Of a stretch of DNA of 64,000 nt, positions 55,982-64,000 are shown one piece after another. Within the stretch, counting starts at the first letter, position 1, and each line of letters starts with the position of its first letter. The notes under the pieces are model-generated. The model was not told the origin of the DNA and did not search any database. It worked only from the letters and a program-made list of their open reading frames with translations. The DNA comes from Thinopyrum elongatum (lineage: Eukaryota; Streptophyta; Magnoliopsida; Poales; Poaceae): NCBI GenBank assembly GCA_011799875.1, contig CM022298.1, positions 263,493,757 through 263,557,756 on the forward strand, written 5' to 3'. Both the position numbers and the translations under genes were made by a program.

Positions 55982-56035
55982 TTTCCCACTACTCCTCCCA
56001 TCTGTTTCCCGCCTCTTCTCACAATGGTTTCCCGC
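55982..56035 (+). promoter_or_regulatory. E2F-like motifs in CACTA B
   Basis: TTTCCCGC at 56005-56012 and 56028-56035, and the variant TTTCCCAC at 55982-55989, spaced 23 bp. They mirror the three sites of A. Confidence 0.45.
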
Positions 56036-56225
56036 TGGCAGTGTCTGTGGTCAAAGAAGGCTAGGCGGCGACACACTAACCATGTAAAGATTTCACAAAG
56101 TTTCTAAAAGCACAAATGTATGTGATAGTAGGGTGTAGGTCCCACACGGTGACCAGTGTGAAATGCCTAAAAGGCAAGGAGGCAAATCTTATCAAGATGG
56201 GGCGGCTTCCCATCCGTTAGCCGAG

Positions 56226-56298
56226 TCGAATAGAACACAGAAGTTAACCATGCTGGGCTGGATGAGTCTAAGGATGGGTGACCCGGTGGGAAGTTGCA
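56226..56298 (+). other. 5S-rRNA-like segment in CACTA B
   Basis: TAGAACACAGAAGTTAACCA is followed, 31 bases after its AAGTT, by GGATGGGTGACCCGGTGGGA and then AGTTGCATA. Plant 5S rRNA has CAGAACTCCGAAGTTAAGCG and GGATGGGTGACCTCCTGGGA at nearly the same spacing. These stretches cover the internal A-box and C-box promoter regions. The 5' third of 5S is missing. CACTA A has the counterpart at 27338-27415. Confidence 0.65.
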
Positions 56299-56611
56299 TA
56301 TCTCAAGCTTCATGTAAGTGCCTTGATATAGTCATTACAAACATTTAGCATCTAAATGTGTTTGTCGTGACATGTCATGTTGATTATACAAACCTTGGGA
56401 TCCTTGTTTTGGTAATTTGTAGAACGATGTTTTTTGTCATTATTTCTTGTTTTAAAAAATTGGAGAAATGATCGAGATCTGTGGGCCCACAAAATTTATC
56501 CCTTTGACCCAACGTACGAGAATGGTTTAACCATGACGGGTTCCTCATCTAACCCTTTGACCCAACATACGAGAAGGGTTTGACCATGATGGGTTCCTCT
56601 TGCTCTGTGTG

Positions 56612-57400
56612 CCATGTTAGACCAAATTAAGTTTGAGCACATGCGTTGGACGATACCCCCCCCCCCTCGCACACCTCGAAGTTGGGAAACTGGCATCGTA
56701 CGTCTTGAACCTGACTTGGGGGTACGGTGTTCGATTTGTCATTGTAGTTGGTGCCCCATCGAAGTTGTGCATTGGGTATTTGAACACATCACACACCACC
56801 CATACATTTTTGTGGGCTGCATGTAGGGTATAGGGGGTCTCTTCTAATCGACCCCGTCTCCCTTGTGTGGTTTTAGACGACATGCATATCTGTGGGCTCC
56901 CTGGGGTATATATATATATCATCCCTTTGACCGATAACGAGGGGGTTTGGCCATGAATGGATTTCTCCTAGCTCTGTGTGCCATGTTAGACCAAATTAAG
57001 TTTGAGCACATGCGCTGGATGATACCCCCCTGCCCCATGCCTCGAAGTTGGGGAACTGGCATCATAAGTCTTGAACCTGGCTTGGGGGTACGGTGTTAGG
57101 TTTGTAATGTAGTTGGTGCCCCATCGAAGTTGTTGATTGGGGATTTGAACACATCACACACCACCCATACATATTATTTGGCCGCATGCAGGGTATAGGG
57201 GGTCTCTTCTAATCGACCCCATCTCAATTGTGAGGTTTTAGATGCCACGCAAATCTGTGGGCTCCCTGGGGTCTATATATATCATCCCTTTGACCGATAA
57301 TGAGGGGGTTTGGACATGATTGGACTCCTCCTAGTTCATGTCAGGACGGGTCATGGTGACATGTTCTAGCAAAGTTCGAGCTCATGCGTTCTCAGGATCC
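56612..57400 (+). repeat. CACTA B: tandem repeat of about 370 bp, 2 to 3 copies
   Basis: CCATGTTAGACCAAATTAAG occurs at 56612 and 56981, and a diverged unit follows near 57345. Units contain GAACCTGGCTTGGGGGTACG, CATCGAAGTTGTGCATTGGG and TATATATATCATCCCTTTGA. Shorter derivatives with AAGTTGTGCATT continue to about 58060. Confidence 0.82.
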
Positions 57401-58169
57401 CCTCCCACACACTCGAATTGGAGGGTTGGACCGGCACTGTACCCCACATATGTCATCCTTAATTACCTAGCTTTCATATGGGTTGTCTGTATCGAGAGGC
57501 AGTTGCCACATCAAAATTGTACATTATTTGATATTTAAAACACATCACCCCTTCAAACGTACATCATTTTGGGCCGCATGCAGGCGGTGCTGGTTTTGTG
57601 GCTCTCGTGCAATTTTTTATGATGGTCCAATCTATTGGCCCAAGCGGTGCATTCTATCCATTTTTTATGGACAACAACAGTGGTCGTTTGACCAAGTGAT
57701 AGATTCATTGGTCCATCTTATGGTAGGTCATGGCGACATGCATGTATGGCCAAGCTATGAGTACATGCATGCGTCCCGCTGACACAATGTGGGGGTGGGG
57801 AAAGCACCCTAGCTAGGTACGAATTTAGACTGTCATTATAGATATATCAAGGGGGGCTTTCCGGTTTGCGAGGCAGGTGCCACCAAAGTTGTGCATTGTG
57901 TATTTAAACATCGCACCCTTTATTCCTACATATATTTGGCCACTTCCAGGTGGTTGTTGACTTCTGGCCCCTCTCATCAATCTTCAACGATACGCCCACC
58001 CGTGGGCCCGCATGGTCAAAGTTGTGCATTAGGAATTTGAACATCACACACCACCCTTTTCATTCATCTATATTTGGGCCACATGCTGGTGTGGTTGTCT
58101 TCTGACCCTCTCTCATGTTTTTTTGCTGCGAAATGGTGCTATATATGAAGACTCGTATGACGCACAACG

Positions 58170-58520
58170 GACACGGGTGCACTGTCTTCACCATGTGTGA
58201 TGCAAGCGCGAGCAAGGGTGGCGGTACTGTCTTAACGGTGTGAGATGCTAGTGCGCTGTAGAACTACCACAACTACGCAAGCGTGAGCAACGGTGGAGGT
58301 ACTGGCTTAACCATGTGCGATGCCAGTGCACTGTAAAATTACCATGATTGCGCAAGTAATTGCAATGTTGGAGGTAATGGCTTAACCGTGTGTGATGCCA
58401 GTGCGTTGTCATTAAGATCACCATGATTGTGCAAGCGCGAGCAAGGGTGTAGGTACTGGCTTAACCATGTGCAATGCTAGTGTGCTGTAAGATGACCATG
58501 ACTACGCAAGCTCAAGGTGG
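58170..58520 (+). repeat. CACTA B: tandem repeat of about 77 bp, 4 to 5 copies
   Basis: Units carry GGTACTGGCTTAACCATGTG, GATGCCAGTGC and ACCATGATTGCGCAAGC, with GCTTAAC-type marks near 58231, 58306, 58380 and 58460. A has about two units. Confidence 0.8.
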
Positions 58521-58988
58521 GTAGTTTATTTAGGATGAATTCCACGTCTACGTCTGAAAATTAGGATGAACCGTGTGCGATAGACCAGTTGGCTAGAAAT
58601 CTAAAAACAAACTACCGGCCTTGAGCGATGCAAAAATCGGCGGTTCCGCCGCTTTTCCTTATTATCATACATGCATATTTCAACCTTCACCCCCACTCCT
58701 CCACCACCGACCTTATAGTAAAATTCCAGTAGCCAAGGCATTTGAACTATCGCCCTCCCTAGTCCACCACCATCTCCACCCACCATTACTTAAATTTTTA
58801 GTAGCCGTGGTGTATCCTCAAACACCACCCTGCCCCCTCCACAGTCTACCCCCACCCTCCCTCCTGCTTGAACCCTAGCTCGCCACAGGCGCCGCCAACC
58901 CCTGCCAGTCTGCCCGTGCCTACTAGCTTAGATAATAAAGTTCGGGTTACCCAGCAATTCCCATACTGTCGCCCCCCTGAGTTTTTAG

Positions 58989-59618
58989 ATGAGTCATGTG
59001 GTGTCCCTCCCCGCCAGATCTACATCCCCTACTCTAGAGAGTCGCAACCTAAGCTCGACCACGTATCCCGGGGAGCCCGACAAGCATACGACCAAAAATA
59101 GGTTTATAATGGCCTCTCCAGTGGACGATGGTGAGCTGGCCGCCATTCATCCCGACCTATCGATCCCAGAGTAACACCTCACCGCAGAAGCCGGTGAGGA
59201 CGTTAACTATTTTGCCATGCGGAAGGCTTCACGTCAGCGGGCTCGTGTATTACTATATCTCGGGAAAGCTGGCTACGACATCAAGCTCATCGATAGCAAT
59301 AGCTTCACGCGGGCCAAGCCACAGGTTAAGTGGTCCATCCCCAACCCCTCTGGTTCAACTGCCGTCGATCTCTTCGATGGCCCTGCCACTGATCTCCTCC
59401 GCCATGCGGTCAAGGATTTGCGATCCTTGTACACCATCAAGCCCATTTTGTCATTTCTGAAGGACACGTTCTATGACGGCGGATTGGGATCCTTAATTGC
59501 CAAGTCAGAACTCATCGACCACGACCACAAGGAGGGCCCCCATAAAGGGTATTCCAAGGTCAAACAACCCATCTGCGACAACAGAGAGTGCACCATGGGT
59601 CTGTGCTCTTCCAACTAG
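58989..59618 (+). pseudogene. CACTA B ORF3, 209 codons with one in-frame stop
   Basis: The frame has the same length as A and the same layout: MSHVVSLPARSTSPTLESRN, NRFIMASPVDDGELAAIHPD, a TAA at 59172-59174, then EAGEDVNYFAMRKASRQRA, QVKWSIPNPSGSTAVDLFDG, HAVKDLRSLYTIKPILSFLK and an end MGLCSSN. The stop falls one codon after the position that is stop in A; each copy has a sense codon where the other is broken. The function is unknown and no family is recognised. Downstream lie the 67-bp repeats and the B3-like exons. Confidence 0.6.
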
Positions 59619-59840
59619 AAGGATCCCGTCCATGACAAGTGAGGCAATATCCTATCAGCAAATCTTAGTTTTTCTAGCTAGCCAACCCATGCCCTTTGTT
59701 GTAGTAGCTTTTGCCATGCGGTGTTTTAGTTGTGTCGTGTTTAATTATTTTAGTTATGCAAAAATGTAATGTTCAGTAGGGTTATGTGATGTTTAAGTAT
59801 GAATTGTCCACTTCATTTTCAAGAATGGCTATATAGTATA

Positions 59841-60042
59841 TGCCTTGTTTATCTGTATTTGGTTGTTAGGTTGGTTGAAGTGAGCATTTGTCCAGTTTTC
59901 AAGCTGATGCCTTGTTTATCTGTATTTGCTTGTTAGGTTGGTTGCAGTGAGCATTTGTCTAGTTTTCAACCAGATGCCTTGTTTATCTGTATTTACTTGT
60001 GAGGTTGGTTGCAGTGAGCCTCTAACCAGTTTTCAATGGCTA
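59841..60042 (+). repeat. CACTA B: 67-bp tandem repeat, 3 copies
   Basis: TGCCTTGTTTATCTGTATTT occurs at 59841, 59908 and 59975, each followed by GTTGGTTGCAGTGAGCATTT-like sequence. Confidence 0.88.
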
Positions 60043-60472
60043 TATTTGGTTGTTATACTGATCAGATATGACTTGTTTATTTCAGTTATTCACAATGTGA
60101 TGTTCATTATGTGCAAGTCAGAACTATGCCGTTCAATTTCATCAATGCCAGTTTGAACGGCTATATTTGGCTCCTGTTATGCCTGGTGTAGTTAACACAT
60201 GCCCTTTATTTTAGTTTTATACATTTATTCAGTGTGATGTTTAAGCATGAGCTACGTTCTATTCATTTTCAACAATACTTGTTTGAATTACAATATTTGG
60301 TGGCTGTTAAGCCAGTTGTAGTTAACAACGCCTTCCATTTTATATCCGCTTTAATAGCATGCTGAAACCAACACATTCAAGATATCATTTTGAGATGATG
60401 TTGTTTACCTTGGCTATATATGTTTGATGTTAAGGTTGCTGTACTTTTCATGCCTTTCTACTACTTATGCAG

Positions 60473-61108
60473 GACAACAACGGGAGTGGCCAGTATTTTC
60501 TGCCGAGGTTAGTTTCATCCCTCGGCTTGTACTCCCCCCGTCGTTCCTTAATGTAGTGCATATAGATCCAGGCCTGGACACTTTTAGCTTCTAATATTGA
60601 CTTGTTGCTTGTAAGTACATATGTCCTTGGCAAAGATCCACTCATCGACCCTTTTTGCGTATGGGGCAATGAGATATTCATGAACCAGCATCAAGTGAGG
60701 AAACTAATAAGGATTATTAGCAAAAAGATATGAATGGTAGCAATCAAATTATTTGTCTATGCTCTATCCAACACAAAGGTGATCTGTAGGATGGTAACTA
60801 TAAATTTTGTACCCTTCTCTTTTTACTGCCCATAATGAGTCGTTGGACAACAATGTCTGAATCTTTTTCGTTTGTAGTGATTCCCATAGTAATTTACTTA
60901 AGATTACCTCGCGAAGTACATGATTGGTGGACATGCAATGAAGGTTAAAGTATTTCATCAAGACTACAAAGAGCATCGAGAAGTCCTAATGAAGATAGAG
61001 GACAATGGGCGGGCAGCCATCACAAGTGGTTGGCCTAGAGTCGTGCGCGCATTACGCATGGAGGAGGGCACAATATGGGCATTCCGCTTCACCTTCTCTA
61101 GCAACTAG
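60473..61108 (+). pseudogene. CACTA B: exons of a B3-like domain gene
   Basis: Three open pieces are visible. A 35-nt exon (60473-60507; DNNGSGQYFLPR) is bounded by an AG and a GT. A second stretch at about 60570-60732 encodes YVLGKDPLIDPFCVWGNEIF and MNQHQVRKLIRII before a stop. A third at about 60905-61108 encodes HAMKVKVFHQDYKEHREVLM, then RAAITSGWPRVVRALRMEEG and TIWAFRFTFSSN. The last part has the B3 pattern of a GW turn, a hydrophobic Leu segment, a Gly and a final F.F strand. Intervening sequence has stops, so splicing or decay must be assumed. The left copy in A is cut by E3 in the second piece. Confidence 0.5.
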
Positions 61109-61319
61109 AATATCTTTCGCCTCTCTCTTTACAGTCTTTAGTACAACTGTGGTTCATCATTCTTTACTTGGTGGTTCTGTAGTTCTTCAGTATATGTACC
61201 TGTGCATCGAATCATGCATTCGTGCTTGAACCTATATTTGTAATAAACATGGTTCAATATGAAATAAGTGATTGCCTACTTTCAAATTCAAGATCTGTGA
61301 ATTTTAAATGCAGGGATTA

Positions 61320-62102
61320 AATTAGGGATAAATTATGTTCTACGGGCTAGTACACTGCACATGGTTTGCGAAAGCAAAACATCTGCGATAAACATTGAGA
61401 TCAGACACGTTTCTCAGATTCAGTATGTGTGCGATGAATTTCTACTATAGACACGATCAGCCAAGAACAAACTTGTGAGATTGACAACAGCAACGCACAC
61501 AGTTCCATCTTGTTAAATGTTTGCAAAAGTCACCTTATCACACACACTTGGCAATTATGGACTGTTTGTGATGTCGTGCGCATCATAAATGTTTGCTCAT
61601 AGAAGAACATGTGCGATAGGCCTTCATCCGACGCGGGTATGGCAGACGAATCGTGTGAGATATATTCAAGCTTCGCATACAGTTTTATATGCACTTTCAC
61701 ATCGAATGCATACAGTCGAGGACAAGTAAATGTGTGTGATTGTCTGCTTATCATACATGTTCTATAGTCGTGAACTTTTTGTGATGGGGCGTGCATCATA
61801 AATGTAACACCACAGAACTCCGACTGCGATGGTAATGCAAGCACAAACGAGTAGCAAGGATGGAGCGTTTGGGATATTCGAGATATCACAAATAGTTTTC
61901 TGAAGACTTGCGTTTAGGATAGATGCCGGCATCACATATGCTTAGTTATGAAAAATGTATGCATTTCTACTCCATATCCCCGACGGTTTATGGGTCGTGT
62001 GGGAAGGACCCCCCTATCGCACACACTGGCCCGGTGACAGTTTAAAATGCCGTCACGGAAAGGGGTTAAAAACCGTTTGTATAGAAGCTCGATGTACTAG
62101 TG
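61320..62102 (+). repeat. CACTA B right subterminal repeats and terminus
   Basis: Motifs such as GTGTGCGATGAATTTCTAC, ATCACACACACTTGGC and TGTGCGATAGGCC recur in both orientations up to the end GTACTAGTG. The terminal repeat shares the CACTA core with the left end but diverges quickly after it. Confidence 0.7.
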
Positions 62103-62315
62103 ATGTAATGGAAAAAAGGATGGCATGAGATAACTCACATATATGATGCCTGGCTACACAAGATGGCATTGCATAATTAGAATGTATAATAACTGTCTAA
62201 ACATGATGGCATTGCATAATTCACATATCTGATATGGAAACTAAATAGGTGGGATTCACACAAATCATGTCTAGTCTAAGCAGATGGCATAACCATGCAA
62301 GACACCATATGCATG
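62103..62315 (-). mobile_element. C3: host CACTA element, segment 3
   Basis: C3 continues with the same tandem motifs seen before CACTA B (GGCATTGCATAATTCACATA, then CAAGACACCATATGCATG), up to the E4 LTR. The predicted E4 target duplication is GCATG (62311-62315). Confidence 0.6.
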
Positions 62316-62820
62316 TGTCAGAATCAGGGCTCCGCGGACAAAACAAGGTTCGAACTCTGGGGCGTGTGCGAAGATCTAGCCTAGCTGCAGCCTTAAGCTC
62401 ATCGCCTCATGTCTTGGCCTCGTCGAGTTAGTGCGAGCGGGAAAAAAGAGTGGACACAGCAGTTACCCAGGTTCGGGCCGCCTTGCGATGTAAGACCCTA
62501 CTCCTGCTTTGTGGTGGATTGGCCTCACGAGGATGTTGAGGATGAAATAGTACAGTGGGTGAGCCGCCTAGCGGGGGCTCAGAGGGAGAGAATGGATCGA
62601 CCCTCCTTTACTGTGGAGACTAGCATATATTTATAGTGGCCTTGGTCCTCTTCCCTCATAGCTTAGGTGGGAAGGTATTCCACAATGGCCAATTTGAAAG
62701 GGGACAAGAGGTACATCTTATCCTCACGAAAGGTGGTCTTCCCATGCAAAGCTTCTGGTCATGACGCAGTGGTGGGCTCGGCGATGACATCCATCCTGCC
62801 CAGCTCGTGGTCTTGGTCTC
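62316..62820 (-). repeat. E4: LTR of the E2/E3 Gypsy family, cut by E5
   Basis: It starts TGTCAGAATCAGGGCTCCGC and follows the intact E2 LTR through GGTTCGAACTCTGGGGCGTG, TTACCCAGGTTCGGGCC and CCTACTCCTGCTTTGTGGTG, including a TATA-like block near 62628. It is closer to E2 than to E3. It breaks off at 62820 where E5 begins. Because its left side joins C3 directly, it is either the outer 3' LTR of a minus-strand element or a solo LTR. Confidence 0.8.
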
Positions 62821-64000
62821 TGTAACGACCCAAGACCGACACTCCAGACGCCTTCCATGTTTTCCTTTGTTACCGTGTGTTTCATTTGTTTGTTGCATTC
62901 ATCATTCGCATTGCATCGGCACTCTGTTGCCGTCATTTTTCAAAAACTTGCATCCGCTCGTAGTTGCCGCTTCTTCCTTGTCTTTGTTGATCTCCTCTCA
63001 GATCAACCGGAACGCTCTCTTCTCTCTCTTCTGTGAGCCCATCAAACCCCCTTGTTTTCATGGCCTTTTGTCAGATCCCTCGCGCGCGTCCGAAACTTAC
63101 CCGAACCCGAACCGGGCTGTCGTTAACGATGGGTCCGGATCATCCCCAAACATCCCTAAAATATCTTCGGTTCTTTGTTTGGACTCTCCTAGCCTTTTAA
63201 TCCGACCGTCCGATCTCGATCAGACGTGTGCGATCTGTCCAATCATCCCCTACCTACTATAAATACCAGTGTAACCCTAGAAATCCCCCACCAGTCCCAT
63301 CACCGCCGCCACCCACATTCCTTGTTCCTCGGGAGTTTGTCCCATCACCGCTAGCGTCTTGCTCCTCTCGGGATCCCCCCGATCCTCCCGTCCAGTCGCC
63401 AGCCACCTACCTCCAGATCCACACCCAGCCAACCAACACCTCCCACTGGATCCCCTCGTCCCCAACCAACGGCCACCGTCGATCTGCAGCGTCGCCGGTC
63501 GCCTCCGTGCTGTGCTTGCTCGTCTTCTACCCAACGCCCACGCCTCGAGCAGCAACCAGGAGCATGAGCTCCTCCTTCCACATGCCGCGGCCAAGGACCC
63601 CTACTCCGGCGTCCGCTTTGCGAAGCCCCCTTGATCCAGCCGTCCAGGAGGACGTCGACCAACGCCGCCGCGCCGTGCTACCTCCCGCGCTCGATCTCGT
63701 CCCCTCGCTCTGCCGCCACCGGCCTCGAGCTCACCGACCAGAGCACCATGTCATGCTGCAGCTCCCCATTGCCTCCCTCTCCTTCCTTTCTCTCTTCCTT
63801 CCTCAGCTCTCTCCCTTCTCTTATTCACAGGAACAGGGTACGCCATGAACGAGACCACCTGCTCAATCTTGTGTTCCTCGTTGACCGCCTCCAGCCACCT
63901 CTGCGCTGGATCCGTGCCGGCCCTGTCGAACCTCGCCTCTGCCTCACCCAGAAGCTTTAGGCTATCCCCGCCACCAACAACAGCTTTAGGCCATCCCCGC
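62821..64000 (+). repeat. E5: start of another LTR retrotransposon (5' LTR, continues beyond the window)
   Basis: It starts TGTAACGACCCAAGACCGAC inside the E4 LTR, a common start of grass Gypsy LTRs. GTCTC (62816-62820) is the predicted target duplication. A TATA box lies at 63258-63265, followed by a C-rich leader and GC-rich sequence. Frames here, such as 63228-63848, are Pro/Ser-rich by composition and not recognisable proteins. No primer binding site is reached before the window ends. Confidence 0.7.
63258..63265 (+). promoter_or_regulatory. TATA box of E5 LTR
   Basis: TATAAATA in CTACTATAAATACCAGTG, preceded by a GC-balanced upstream region and followed by a C-rich leader. Confidence 0.6.

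Larger units (their letters stand above)
50120..62102 (+). mobile_element. CACTA B: complete plus-strand copy (11,983 bp)
   Basis: It starts CACTACTGCAGGATGG and ends CGATGTACTAGTG (complement CACTAGTACATCG). ATG is present on both sides (50117-50119 and 62103-62105), the 3-bp duplication of CACTA elements. C3 sequence continues across it. It holds subterminal repeats at both ends, a TATA box, a long hairpin, ORF1, ORF2, several tandem arrays, a 5S-like segment, ORF3 and B3-like exons. No TNP2-type transposase is visible, so it is probably moved in trans. It aligns with CACTA A in inverted orientation over its whole available length. Confidence 0.85.

Noticed and set aside
56226..56298. A functional 5S rRNA gene
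   Set aside because: The 5' third is missing and several conserved bases are changed, so it is called 5S-derived only.
22990..62102. A single giant inverted duplication
   Set aside because: The 3-bp flanks of the two CACTA copies differ and their termini are proper CACTA ends, so two insertions explain it better.
63228..63848. A 206-codon Pro/Ser-rich frame in E5
   Set aside because: It starts upstream of the LTR TATA box and has a composition expected from C-rich leader DNA; no motif is visible.

Overview
The window looks like intergenic DNA from a large grass genome, most likely a Triticeae species (wheat, Aegilops, rye or barley type). I find no ordinary host gene. Essentially every base can be assigned to a transposable element, and the elements are nested inside each other. 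The taxonomic call rests on recognisable Triticeae-type sequences: an LTR beginning TGATATGTCTCC, a LARD with LTRs of about 4.15 kb, CACTA elements with subterminal arrays, and Tat-lineage-like Gypsy elements with antisense ORFs.

The host layer is a degraded CACTA element, here called C3, seen in three pieces (35431-37355, 48481-50119, 62103-62315). Into it inserted: two copies of a second CACTA family in opposite orientations (A, 22990-35430, minus, left end outside the window; B, 50120-62102, plus, complete with a 3-bp ATG target duplication); a Harbinger-type MITE (36867-37061); a complete non-autonomous LTR element of LARD type (37356-48480, 5-bp CCAAC duplication); and a minus-strand Gypsy LTR (E4, 62316-62820), which is itself cut by the start of another LTR element (E5, 62821 to the window end).

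CACTA A carries further insertions: a solo LTR (32906-33795), a small CACTA-like insertion (26088-26482) and a Gypsy element E3 (14145-22989, minus). E3 is cut by a LINE 3' part (13141-14144). The LINE is cut by Gypsy element E2 (6306-13140, minus). The 3' LTR of E2 is cut by the non-autonomous element E1 (1-6305, plus). Counting C3 as the outermost layer, the left half is six layers deep.

Functionally the window is a set of decayed or non-autonomous elements. E1 and the LARD have no gag-pol. E2 and E3 have gag, protease and only a stub of reverse transcriptase, ended by the same internal deletion, and each carries a different antisense ORF: a B3-domain-like ORF in E2 and a 'putative gypsy type transposon' (PF04195-like) ORF in E3. 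CACTA A and B share ORFs of unknown function. At several positions one copy has a stop where the other has a sense codon. Both also carry a 5S-rRNA-like segment, E2F-like motifs, several tandem arrays and (complete only in B) a B3-like exon. Family names are from memory of sequence style and were not checked against any database.
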